From Litsea cubeba (Eukaryota > Streptophyta > Magnoliopsida > Laurales > Lauraceae): 64,000 nt of DNA. The notes under the pieces are model-generated. The model did not search any database. It was given only the letters and a program-made list of their open reading frames with translations, and was not told the DNA's origin. A program made the position numbers and the translations under genes. The stretch is taken from positions 3,827,849 to 3,891,848 of the forward strand of contig CM022951.1 of assembly GCA_012931725.1 (NCBI GenBank), written 5' to 3'. This document shows positions 33,901-42,430 of the stretch, piece after piece (position 1 is the first letter of the stretch; the number at the start of each line of letters is the position of its first letter).

Positions 33901-35415
33901 TCTAATTGGAAAAAAAAAAAGAAAAAAAGGAAAGAACGAAAGAAAGAGATTCATCATCAAAGGAAAATTTCACAAAACGAAGTAAAAACCCAAGTCAAGT
34001 AAAGTAACTCACGTTTCACTGAGAGCAGAGTTACATACTTCAAAAAAACCTGGCCAAGGATTCAAGGAAAAGGAAAACCTAGGGAAACAAGAGAAATCAA
34101 TTTGAAAGCAATCACATGATCACAAGATTCAAAAAAAAAAAAAAAAAAAGGCATCAGTTGACCTAGTCATTTGCTGCTGAATGCTGATAACCGTCAACAG
34201 AACAAAAGCTGCTAAAATATCACAAAAACTAAAACTCCCATTCAATTGCTAAAACCCCATCAGAGAAGCATTCAGGAATCCTAATTGCTGTTCATCTAAT
34301 TTGCATTCAAGGTGGAAGTTTGCAGTTTGTTCCCTGTTATTGTTTGCTAATTTGTTGGGGGTAGGTCGATTCTGTTTGTTTGCTGGTGCACCTATATCGT
34401 AATTCAAGTTTACTTACATTTCAGAACAAATTTGATGACATGGTACTTTGATTGAATCTGCATGTATGATAGGTCCAATTCACCTAATATATATAAGTAG
34501 ATGGGTAGCGAGCCTGTCTTCCACTAAAATATATCCCATCCTAAATTGACCTCCGAAACATGGATTTACTACACAGAAAAAGATTGATACATGCAGAGCA
34601 CTACATTCAATAATAAGAATGAAAGTAGAGTTATTGGAACCCGAACTAAAATCGAGCTAGTTCAATCCAATTCCCAAAGTAGAGCACCGAAACAAAGCCA
34701 AGATTTTTAGTGAACCCAATTGCAGTTGAAACCTAAGTAGTATATGAACTAAATAGCTCTCATTCTAACCCAAAGAAGAAAAAAAAAATCAATTTTAATT
34801 AAAAGGGGTAAAATTCAAGCAAATCCCAAACTCCAAAAAGGCTATAAAGTCTAACATATAAATATAAGAAACACAACCAACTCCAGAAAAGCTTGAGAAG
34901 AAGAAGAAGAAGAAGAAGAAAGGGGAAATGGGGGGTAATTATGGACTCACATGCCAGTAATCATGATCGATGGTGAGAAGCTTCGTGATGGCAAAAGTGC
35001 CCAGAAACAGAACGACCCCTGCGTTGATCGCACTGTTCATCCTGATATTCATCTTCATCTCCTTCCCTCCTCCTCCTGCTTCATCATCATCTACACCCTC
35101 ATCCACTCCTCTTTCCATCATCATCGCCTCCAACGGACCCTCCTGCGAACACTCGGGACTGGCGGTCGGAGCATCCTCCTCCTCCTTCAGATGGCCCGTA
35201 CGATTGGAGGTCTGCGCGGGGGAGACGACGACATCGAGGTCGTCTGCAACAGAGCCGATGCTCCAATATTCACTCTTCCTCTGGGAAAGATGACAGAAGC
35301 CGCGTGTCTTTGGAGCTTTGTGGGGCCCGATGCAGAGGCCAGTGGTGGGCCTCCTTTCTGCGATCACGATGGGAAGAAACGGATGGACGGCTCCGATGAC
35401 GCTGAGAGAGGCCAT
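15512..35415 (-). CDS. Mpv17/PMP22 family membrane protein, plastid-targeted type, six exons over 20 kb
   Basis: Exons on the minus strand, in transcript order: 35415-34951, 33676-33536, 33424-33311, 33200-33027, 25019-24904, 15698-15512. Every junction is GT-AG and in phase, totalling 1197 bp (398 aa). Exon 1 encodes a Ser/basic, transit-like N-terminus, an acidic linker and a first hydrophobic segment (NAGVVLFLGTFAITKLL). Exon 2 has WTLYEILRYAPEHNW, LAKMVISGVVYSLGDWIAQ; exon 3 SGLVGFSFHGSLSHYYY; exon 4 DQTVWAAIWNSIYFV; exon 5 GWKLWPFAHLITYGVIP and LLWVDCVELVWVTILS; exon 6 YSNEKSK. This is the order of the Mpv17/PMP22 domain with its four membrane helices. The family forms small inner-membrane proteins or channels of mitochondria, peroxisomes and plastids; the transported solute is unknown. 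Exons 5 and 6 sit alone inside transposon-filled introns. The C-terminal tail after YSNEKSK is not conserved and its end is uncertain. Confidence 0.92.
15942..15971 (+). repeat. 30-base G homopolymer in Mpv17 intron 5
   Basis: An uninterrupted run of 30 G bases follows AGAGAGATAGC and is followed by AAACTC and a TG/CG-rich stretch (TGTGTGTGTTCGCGCGC). On the transcribed strand it is a C run. It may be a true G-quadruplex-prone tract or a sequencing/assembly artefact. Confidence 0.9.
16764..18250 (-). pseudogene. L1-type LINE ORF2 3' part (zinc-finger RVT and RNase H), decayed
   Basis: Minus-strand frames give, in order: the zf-RVT region (DIWKPCPSGVFSLKYF and LGLASPRVEVFGWLAV, 18020-17670; then CLLCGRDRETVDHLFLHC, near 17640), a linker, then the start of a plant-L1 RNase H (ELKFNVDRATRGKPGSAGV, near 17200) and its end (GFPDSLAKQGLDRSSDL, near 16870). 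At least two frameshifts join these pieces and the RT domain is absent. It lies in intron 5, in the same orientation as the host gene. Confidence 0.85.
19262..19585 (+). repeat. Minisatellite of about 34-bp units in Mpv17 intron 5
   Basis: Nine to ten imperfect copies of a unit like TTAGAGTGAAATTTGGTTGG followed by GGCCTATTTCCAA. Two adjacent copies near 19457-19525 are almost identical, the outer ones more diverged. Flanked on the left by a diverged region (18540-19260) containing GTCGGTCGATCGAAAAACCC-type sequence that is not coding. Confidence 0.85.
20054..20680. mobile_element. hAT-like non-autonomous element with 8-bp target duplication
   Basis: 627 bp flanked by a perfect 8-bp direct repeat GGACGAAT (20046-20053 and 20681-20688). 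The left end CTTAGTTGCAGGAA pairs with the reverse complement of the right end, GTTAGTAGCACGAA. Both subterminal regions contain clusters of CGCTCCC/GCGCTCCC motifs, as in hAT subterminal repeats. No transposase ORF. Confidence 0.82.
20740..20890. repeat. GGCCGCTA-rich fragment
   Basis: Contains several GGCCGCTAT/TAGCGG-type words in both orientations (for example GCGGCGGCCGCTATA and CGGGCCGCTATAG). It looks like part of a MITE and may be related to the element at 23997-24323, but the ends are unclear. Confidence 0.35.
21349..21740 (-). pseudogene. L1 LINE reverse transcriptase fragment
   Basis: Minus-strand frames read GDPLSPFFFTLVVEALSAML, then THLPFANDTILF, then LRCFELVSGLKINLSKS. These are RT palm motifs of plant L1 elements; the catalytic A-D-D box is changed to A-N-D. 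Two frames are needed. Confidence 0.85.
21810..22470 (+). pseudogene. L1 LINE ORF1 fragment (DUF4283-like)
   Basis: The frame 21817-22134 reads SLDRWILGSNQSRRTVWLKC, then FGVPLHTWDTKVIEAIGQRFG, typical of the nucleic-acid-binding ORF1 of plant L1 elements. Downstream to 22470 only decayed pieces are seen. It joins directly to the duplicated ORF2 block. Confidence 0.75.
22471..24888 (+). pseudogene. L1 LINE ORF2 fragment, three tandem copies of a 695-bp block
   Basis: The landmark TTTCATAGAA followed by KRINFIGRVRKRQG starts at 22471, 23165 and 23862 (spacing 694 and 697 bp). Each block runs through YFEGLYASEGSS, ESLRIWLEREFE, APGLDGFSLSF and LDMLLEFHSKGRI. In copies 1 and 2 it then jumps back to a preceding part of ORF2 (LKGKVRKWNIEVFGSLD). 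Copy 3 instead continues into RT (ELRDFGPISLVGCIYKLLAK; then AYDHVEWSFVDYM) and stops near 24885, beside Mpv17 exon 5. All copies carry stops or frameshifts. Confidence 0.88.
23997..24323. mobile_element. MITE inserted in the third LINE copy
   Basis: About 327 bp interrupt the third ORF2 copy; the uninterrupted copies give the empty site. The left end CAAGGATCAAAATAGC pairs with the reverse complement of the right end, CATGGTTCAAAATAG. Flanks are CCAGTGAG (23989-23996) and CTGGCGAG (24324-24331), an 8-9 bp duplication with three transitions. The superfamily (hAT or Mutator-like) is open. A truncated relative lies at 32797-32990. Confidence 0.8.
24904..25019 (-). CDS. Isolated exon 5 of the Mpv17/PMP22 gene
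   Basis: 116 bp on the minus strand, too short for an ORF caller. It reads AGWKLWPFAHLITYGVIP, then LEQRLLWVDCVELVWVTILS, the most conserved C-terminal part of the Mpv17 domain. The acceptor is TTTCTTGACAG/GCAGG and the donor TCAAC/GTGAGT. It begins in phase 0, matching the end of exon 4 (33027), and ends with two bases (AC) that pair with the leading T of exon 6. An L1 reverse transcriptase fragment on the opposite strand ends about 15-25 bp from the donor, so the insertion just missed the splice site. Confidence 0.93.
25984..26520 (+). pseudogene. RTE-type LINE reverse transcriptase fragment
   Basis: The frame 25984-26211 reads HIVFIDLEKVYNRVPRELIR, IEIIKDMYEEAVTSV and REFSVTIGFH, then a stop. 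It continues as SALSLYLFALIIDELTSHIQ and, after a frameshift, a decayed F-x-D-D-I-V-L-V box near 26300. This is the RT palm of RTE-like non-LTR elements, different from the L1 fragments nearby. It lies in Mpv17 intron 4 on the opposite strand. Confidence 0.85.
26570..26790 (+). pseudogene. L1 LINE ORF2 C-terminal scrap
   Basis: Reads WKIWLERNNRTFRNKSHS, then VGSIVWFVSKWCARERN, the WxxWxERNxRxF motif that follows the zinc finger in plant L1 ORF2. Decayed, about 200 bp. Confidence 0.7.
26830..28365. other. Intron 4 segment with low-complexity sequence, no gene
   Basis: Contains a TTTCGG-rich stretch (26845-26930), AT-rich sequence (26930-27000), a C-rich stretch (27000-27200), GA-rich and T-rich tracts (27240-27560) and poly-A/T runs. 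The ORFs here are compositional artefacts. No motif recognised. Confidence 0.5.
28366..28525 (+). repeat. Short tandem repeat of 55-78 bp units
   Basis: The block GCATCTTCAAGTTCTTCACG followed by GNCCAAGAATTACAAGATCA and CCCCTTTCATTAGT starts at 28366, 28421 and 28499 (third copy partial). Confidence 0.85.
28620..29560 (+). pseudogene. L1 LINE ORF1 fragment, decayed
   Basis: Near 28800-28920 the sequence reads VGSVRLRERRLAMKFF, then MNGSSLHGRKLVV, the end of an RRM-like domain as in plant L1 ORF1. Near 29270-29350 it reads VRCNGAPLHIWEDRVFEDIG, the DUF4283-like part. Many stops and frameshifts. Confidence 0.65.
30980..32010 (+). pseudogene. L1 LINE ORF2 C-terminal fragment (zf-RVT and RNase H), decayed
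   Basis: Near 31040-31200: LAPFKVEYFC, then LAVSGKVPMVDNL, then a decayed DHLLLHCD-type zinc region. Near 31625-31780: VDEAGRGKPGLGSIGGVFC, SKGEVPFMLSKNEAVKDSNK and AILEVF, the RNase H start. A decayed SNSLAKQEVDRN end is near 31965. Together with the ORF1 piece at 28620 this may be one LINE with its RT region lost. Confidence 0.7.
32797..32990. mobile_element. Truncated relative of the MITE at 23997
   Basis: Shares AATCAAAATAGC, the ACCAAAATGCTATGC block, AATACGTAGC, GGTGTGAATTTTT and GTAGAGACAACT in the same order as the left two thirds of 23997-24323. The right end is missing. It stops only about 40 bp from Mpv17 exon 4. Confidence 0.7.
34896..34921 (+). repeat. (GAA)n microsatellite
   Basis: About eight GAA units in Mpv17 intron 1, 30 bp past the exon 1 donor. 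Read from the gene strand it is a TTC tract. Confidence 0.9.
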
Positions 35416-36733
35416 CGATGCATGCCCCCTCCCTCCCTCCCCTCTTTGAGTATTCCAATTTCCAAGCCAACAACAGGAAGCAAAGGGAGAGAAAGAAAGA
35501 ATACGTGGGGCGAGCCGCCTCCTTCTCGTGCTACCTCAATCATCAATCTCTTGTAACGTACGAACGTACGTTTTCCTGATAAAGATAAATTTCAGTGAGG
35601 TGGGCAATGGCCAATTGGCTCATACCAATACCTCCCTAGTCCCTCCACTGGCAATAGAATGCCACACCAACCATCAACCCCTTCCGAGTTAATGGATTCG
35701 AGTGACCTCTTAATGGATTCCTATTGTTAATGTGTGAGACCCGTTAATATATTAAAAATAGTAGGGCGTTTACGAATAAAACTGATAATCCATTAATAAT
35801 TTGGTACAATCCGCCAAATGATAAATGACAAATATTATATAATACATGATGGGTGTTTTAGTAAATTTGAAAAGATTAAAATGAAACGCTAAAACCTACA
35901 TATAAAAGATCATATTCTAACTCCTTCACTATCCTTTCATTAGTAAAAGAGTGCGCATCTCAGTCTTTCAATATCTCTTCATCTCCATTTGAGAAGAGCC
36001 TTTTTCCGTACACACCTCTATCCGAAATGAGCACGATTATTTAACAGGTTACATGGGCCATGTTGTGTAACCCGTTAAATAATCTTGTCGTGTTCGTGTT
36101 TGCTTTTTGGACCTGTTTGTTTAATGTGTCGTGTACGGATTGAGGTGATTCTAATACAAATTCGTTAACACGACACGATTGACGGCCCTAATGAGAAGAG
36201 ATAAAACTTAACTCTATGAATAAATGATATAGTAAGCTTTAGACGTGACATAAATAAGAGGCTTTGTCCCACTTTTTCTATTATATATATATATATATAT
36301 TATCCCTTCCCAACTTGGATAAATTTAGAAGTAAAATTTTGTCTTGTACTACTCTGTTACTTTTAACTCCCTCAGCCTTGGATTAATTCATGATTTGACC
36401 TCAACTCATTTACTCTTGTTTTCAAATAAACAAATAAGCCTAAATAATATATTTTATAATTTTCTTAACCTGATCATGTACAATATTTTCAATTTAAATT
36501 ATTTTAAAAAGTGACGTGTAATTTAATTTGATGAGGCCACTCCTACCAAGGGGAAAGTTGGACAACCATTTAAGGCAAACATTTATTTTATTTCAAGATA
36601 TTTATATTCTTAAAAGGAGAATTTTCAAAAATATCTCTAACTTTTTTAAAACTTTGAAAAAAGGGAAGCCATGATTCATTTAGTTCAATACGTCTAAGTT
36701 TTTCAAATTTCTTGCAATTGGGTCATTTTTAAC
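35416..36733. other. Upstream region of the Mpv17 gene
   Basis: It should hold the minus-strand promoter and 5' UTR. A palindrome-like CGTACGAACGTACG lies at 35557-35570. A stretch near 36040-36185 with CGTGTTCGTG and ACACGACACGATT looks like a transposon scrap, and a (TA)n run is at about 36283-36301. From 36610 on, the sequence resembles the inverted-repeat element at 1-240. No gene seen; no firm TATA box chosen. Confidence 0.5.
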
Positions 36734-38689
36734 TGTAACGCTCCAATTTCGAATACCGAGAAAGTCGTCAAAGTACTGAAATTGGCGCGCTACTTTCCGG
36801 AAAGTCCGAGAACTTCCAAGATCATAGGTCCGCAGTGAGGTCCAATTTAAAACTTTTTCAACAATAAATAACAACGGTTAAATTGCGGAATCATAAAGGA
36901 TAAAGCGGAAGCAATATCAGAAATAGCGGAAGTATAAGGTATCATGATATATCAAGTGTAACGGGCTGAAGTCCAGCCTAAAAATATTAAGTGAGAAAAA
37001 CAAAGGTTAATTACATTTTTAAATCAAACCCTACTCATAACAAAAGTCGTTCAAAACCCAAAACAAAGAAAGGCGCTCAAGCCCCAGGTGCTGGCTCTCC
37101 ATCTACCGGCTCAACCTCATGGTCGGCCTGTCCCCATCCATAGTCACCTACTACGGGCGCTGCGACAAGCGCAAGCTCTGCGTCCTCATACTCAGGATCA
37201 AGACCTAAGCACCAATAGTGGATCAGATCTAAAGATCTGGCAAGTCACAGTATGCTGATAATATTGGATGTATACATCAAATGAGTAGAGACAGTAATAA
37301 AGTTAAGAGAATAGCAATGGTACAGATCTTAGGCAGTTTGAGCAAGATATACAATGTAGAATTAGAATAAGCATAATAATAAATCTACACAAAATGGCAC
37401 ACTCGCGCAAGCTGGATACCGCGGGATATTATGCCGCGGCCCTCCCATACTGAACACAGTCACGGCGAAGAAAATCTCACAGTGTTGGGGATTATCTAGC
37501 CATGCAAATAACATCATCCATTAACACACACTGAGACCGAACTCGGTATCGCACCGTCCGTCTCCAACAATGCTCATCATGATAGCCACACATTACTCTC
37601 AATAGCTCCTACCAGTGATGATCAGTCCAACTGGCTGAGCTTAGATCAACTGAGTGAATGTCTATGCCGACTCAGGAAACAATAAAGGCCTGTGTTTGTC
37701 TAGGCTTTGCCTTGCGTGAACAAGGTCCTAACAAAAGTCCCTAAGAGGTCCAAGTACCCAATACAACCTATGGATCATAGTCCAAGTCCAAGTTCAATCA
37801 TTGGATCCATACTAAGGCCCACCAAATACATGGCCTGGTCTACAACAGTCCAAATAAGACACAAGTCCATTTTCAATGACATATGATCCATTTATACCCA
37901 AGATGAGTCACAAGTCTAACAATCTAACATCTCCAGTCTAGGGTAATCTACATCCAAACTTAGGCCATAAAAGGGCCCGCCTAGCACAGACACGGGTCAA
38001 TGTTCACCCAATCATATTACCGGGTCACCTCTAAGTAGTCCTAGGTTCAGGTCATCCATTTTCCGTTTAATTAACATGTCTAAGCAATGATAAGGACAAT
38101 ATAATGACAGTAATAATATGAATGAGATAAATCTCAAGTACAAGAATCAATGGGAAATAACAATAGTCCAACCTAAGTAATTTGTCCACTTTTAGGTTCA
38201 GGTCTATCTCAGGTAATTTGATCTTTAAATGAAACTTCAGATGCTAAGGAATACTGTGATTGGTGCTCCAGAAGTTATGAGCATCATTGGTAACACATAA
38301 AGGTCAAATCATCTTAGATTACATAACCTGGACCTTAATTAGTGGGCCCCACGAGTCAAGGTTGAGCCACACCATTGACTCGTGGTTGGCATAGTGATGG
38401 AAGTCTATTTGGATGGTCGATGGGCCCCACAGACAATCACAATATGAGAAACCAAAGTCGGGGAAACTTACTGTACACAGTGTGCTCGATTGATCTACTG
38501 GCCTAAGGGTCAACCCGGCACACTGGGATCAGAGAGTATTCACCCTTAAGGTAAAGTCCTGAATTTTTTGAGTTTCCAGTGTGCTCGGTCGACCTCCTGG
38601 CCTGGTCGGTCAACCGCGCACATTGCAAATTTTGGCTAAGGGGTGTCCCAGATTTTAGCTTCTTTTGCTGGAAACTCTGATCTCGGTCT

Positions 38690-38915
38690 TTTGGCTCTAA
38701 GCTCGGTAAGTACTGAGCTCGGTCAAGCACTGAGGTCGGTCAAGCACTGAGCTCGGTCAAGCACTGAGCTCGGCTAAAACACTGAGCTCGGCCCAACACT
38801 GAACTCGGCTAAGACATTGAGTTCGGCCAAACACTGAACATGGCCAGAACACTGAGCTCGGTCATTTCATTGAGCTCAGCCAAACGACTGAGTTCGGTTA
38901 ACCACGCATACTGAA
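38690..38915 (+). repeat. Tandem repeat of about 18-20 bp in the gypsy 3' LTR
   Basis: About 11 units of the type CACTGAGCTCGGTCAAG. The same array in the other LTR (45940-46105) has about eight units. Confidence 0.85.
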
Positions 38916-39374
38916 CTCTAAGTCTGAGGAAAATTCCAGATTTATACACAAGAATTCCAATTGGGTTAATAAAATACTCAGGGCTTATTTTAATTCTAAA
39001 AAAAAATCTAATGGGTCCTGGTAATTAATCCACTATTAATATACTAAATCCATGTTTAAAAATAAGCCCAGGTCTCTAAGTCAAAGGGTCTCATTTGTAT
39101 CCATTAAAAGCTATAGGTTTTATTTTTAATTAATAAAACTAATGGGTTATTAAAACAGTGGGCCCCACTAGTCTCGCTCCACATCAATCTTCATCATCAA
39201 GGTCACTAAGTAGTCCCTGATCCTAAGTTCGAACCTAATATGAAATCAGGGACATACCTGGGCCCCAGAAGCTCACTGGACCACACTTTCCCATACTCCC
39301 TCAGTTTCCCTCCTTTTCCCATGCACCCTCGGACCACCAAGCACCCACTCATCTCCTTCCTTTACACAAAACGT

Positions 39375-39408
39375 GTTCTGTAACAGAACCCATGTTCTGT
39401 TACAGAAC
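39375..39408. repeat. Perfect 15-bp inverted repeat with 4-base loop in the LTR
   Basis: GTTCTGTAACAGAAC, then CCAT, then GTTCTGTTACAGAAC. Each arm is also nearly self-palindromic. Retained unchanged in the other LTR at 46562-46595. Confidence 0.9.
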
Positions 39409-40809
39409 ATTCACGACGCCCAGGCTTCATCATCCACAAGTGGTGGCCCACCTCTGATCAAAGCTTTATCAGTCTTTCCCCTTGGGGTCGCCCAGGGCCC
39501 CTCTATTAGATGTGGGGTCCTGATTTTCAAAGGTGGCCCACATGGGCCCACAGTCCCAAAAAAAGGGAATAAATCCAACCACGGTTTTGGGTTTAAACAA
39601 GTTAGTGTCCATCGCATGGATCATGGCCCTTCCTTGATCAAGGACCAGATCAGTCTCCACCCCCATGGTTGTCCCACCATATCAGGCCTGATGGACGGAC
39701 TAGATCTGTGATCAGATCAATCAGTGGGTCCCGCAATCAGTCAAGCCAAAACTGAGTTTTCTACAAAACAGTCCACTTTTTCTATGATCAGACACTGGAT
39801 AATGGGCTAAGGGGTGTCCACACACCATGGGACCAGCCACTCTAGGGTCGCCCGTGGGTCCTCTATCAGATCCACGGTTCGGATCTATCATCGGGTCGCC
39901 CACCTGGGTCCCGGTCTCAACGCAAATCAAATGGGTTTTCACTGTTCGTCTCCGGATAGCTGATACAGATCACCCAACTCTAGAATTCTCTTCCTCAACC
40001 CATTGTCCAGCAAACCTCCTCCATTCCACACCATTTATCACACATAAAAACATCAAACACTTCCATCCATCCATCATCAACCGGCCAAAAACCAAAGACA
40101 AGCTCAATGTAGATCTAACATGTATATACAGAATTGGAATTGGAACTGCAAATCAAAAGGAGGAAAAACATGCAATCTAGATTATCCAGCACATGGGACT
40201 TGCCCGATCAGTGCAGTCAGAAGGAAGAGAGAAGATACATAACCAAGCTATAATAGGGAAATCCAGCAGCAAGTCTCGGTTGTTGATCAGCTTGGGAATT
40301 CTAGGAAGAGGAAGAGAGAGGGAGAGAGATAGGAATTTGGGGAAGATGGGGGTTCGGTGGAGAGGAATAGGGAAGAAGAAGAGAGAAAAGAGAGATGAGA
40401 ATGAGAGAAGAAAATGAACAGTGTTTTCGTTTGGGTAGGGGAGGGTTTGGTTTAAATAGTTTAAGGTTTTAGGGCTAGGGACAAGAGTGCCCTTGGGGTT
40501 AAACTGGGATTAGGGTTAGGGTAGAGGGTATTTAGGTCTTTAGGTGAGGTTCTAGAAGGTACTTTAGTGGAAACCCCCATATGGACCAAACTAATATCTA
40601 ACTAGGGACCCTAATAAACTAACAACTATAAAATTGTAAAAGACATCATATCGACTCTATTAATTACACAACTAAATTAAACTAACTATGGCCTACGAAA
40701 AATACATAACTACCTTTACTAAGGCCCATAATTAGTATAAATAATATACTTAGGCTAATAAATAGTATTCAAATTCAAATTGAGGGCCCTCAAGGGGTGG
40801 GGCCTCACA

Positions 40810-40823
40810 TTCCTCCCTCCTTA
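40810..40823 (-). other. Polypurine tract of the gypsy element
   Basis: On the minus strand TAAGGAGGGAGGAA abuts the TGTGAGG start of the 3' LTR, the expected plus-strand priming site. Confidence 0.85.
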
Positions 40824-40879
40824 GAGACATTTGGTCCCCAAATGTAAAACCAAAATAAGAACATACCTGCGGTAGAAGA

Positions 40880-42430
40880 TGTGGATAGTCTCTCGCCACT
40901 TGATCGCGTAGCTCCTAAGTAGCCTCAACTGGGGTGTGATGCTCCCACTGAACCTTCACAAACTGAATATTCCTGTTCCGAAGCACCTTCTCCTTAGTGT
41001 CAATGACGGCGACTGGCTTGGCGATGTAGGACGCGTCGGGCTGGATGTAGAGCGGATGGTGATGCAGAATGTGGGTAGGGTCCTCCATATACTTCCTCAA
41101 CATCTAGACGTGGAAGACGTCGTGCATACCTAATAACTCTGCTGGCAACTGAAGTTTGTAGGCGACGTCTCCGATCCTAGCCTTGATCTCAAATGGTCCA
41201 ACGTACCTCCATGCTAACTTGCCATTCTCGTCAAATCTAAGGGTGCCTCGAGCTGGGGAAACCTTCAAGAATACACGGTCTCCCTTCTGAAACTCAAGCG
41301 GTCTGCGCCGGTTGTCTGCATAGCTCTTCTGTCGACTGCAGCTAATCTTCAGGTTCTCCACTATCTGGTGGATCTTCTCACTGGTGTCGCCGACGATAGA
41401 CGGTCCATGGAAACTCCTGACACCAACTTCCTCCCAACAAACTTGGGTCTTGCACTTCCTATCGTACAACGCTTCGAACAGTGTCATCTTGATGCTCGAG
41501 TGGTAACTGTTGTTGTAGGCAAACTCACAGAGTGGCAACGAATCCTCCCAGTCCTCCTTGTAGTCTAGGACACAAGCTCGCAACATATCCTCCAATGTCT
41601 GGTTGGTGCGCTCTATCTATCTGTTTGTCTGAGGATGGTAGGCTGTGCTGAAGCTCAATCTGGTACCCAAGGCCTATTTAGACTCTCCCAGAAGTGAGAA
41701 GTAAAGCGCGGATCTCTATCTGAAACAATCGAAGCTGGAACTCCATGCCATGAGATGATCCTTTCCACATGCAGCTTAGCAAGGACGTCGAGTCCTGCTC
41801 TCATCGACACTGGCAAGAAGTGAGCTGATTTGGTCAATCCATCCACGATCACTCAAATACTATCACTGCGCCTCCTGGTAGCTGGAAGTCCTGCAATAAA
41901 ATCCATCGTAATATGCTCCGACTTCTACTGAGGTATCTCGAGCTGATGAAGTAGCCCTGGTGGCTTATGGTGCTCAGCCTTGATCTACTGACATGTCGGA
42001 CATCTGGCCACATAGCCTGCAATCTCTTTCTTCATGTTGTTCCACCATTAGTAGCTCCTCAAGTTCCTGTACATCTTGGTGCTACCCGGGTGAATCGAAT
42101 ATCTGCTGTGGTGTGCATCTGCTAAGATTTGGTCCTTCAGCTCCTGAATGTCTGGTACATACAGCCTGTCCTAGTAGTAAAGCACTCCACTAATCAGTCT
42201 GAACTCTGGCCTCTGGTCAATCTGCTCGATCACTCTGACAAGCTTGGGATCGCTGCGTTGACTGTCCTTGACCTCTCTGAGCAACTCTGGCTCCCATGCG
42301 GATATGGTGGCAAGCATAACTCTGTCGCTGAGCGGCTGAAACTGGACATCCAAGTCACTGAAGTCATCGGTCCACACACCCTCCGCTGCTAGGAAACTGA
42401 CTAGGGCGGTCTTCCTGCTCAAAGCGTCTG
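40880..42430 (-). pseudogene. gypsy integrase and chromodomain-like C-terminus
   Basis: Minus strand, in order: linker and zinc-binding region (EFRLISGVLYY near 42180), catalytic core (VIVDGLTKSAHFLPV and SIVSDRDPRFTSHFW, 41852-41670), then LEDMLRACVLDY, LCEFAYNNSYHSS and WRYVGPFEI (41600-41180), then a chromodomain-like end (QFVKVQWEHHTPVEAT). Stops at 42171-42173, 41985-41987, 41925-41927, 41617-41619, 41104-41106 and 40915-40917 are all TAG; a frameshift lies near 41680. Confidence 0.9.

Larger units (their letters stand above)
36734..40809 (-). repeat. 3' LTR of the gypsy element, complete, about 4.08 kb
   Basis: The complete LTR lies on the left because the element is on the minus strand. 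It includes a tandem (GAGCTCGGTCAAGCACT)n array and a 15-bp perfect hairpin (39375-39408). The short ORFs at 39373-39711 and 39827-40417 recur in the other LTR and are not genes. Confidence 0.93.

Noticed and set aside
34951..35556. 201-codon plus-strand ORF over Mpv17 exon 1
   Set aside because: It is the antisense shadow of exon 1, whose minus-strand reading continues through matching splice sites into conserved exons.
39373..40417. Several plus-strand ORFs repeated at 46560-47606
   Set aside because: They lie inside the two gypsy LTRs, differ by frameshifts between copies and have no domain.
40495..40520. GGGTTAGGG words resembling plant telomere repeats, also at 47696-47715
   Set aside because: Only one or two units inside an LTR; not an interstitial telomeric array.
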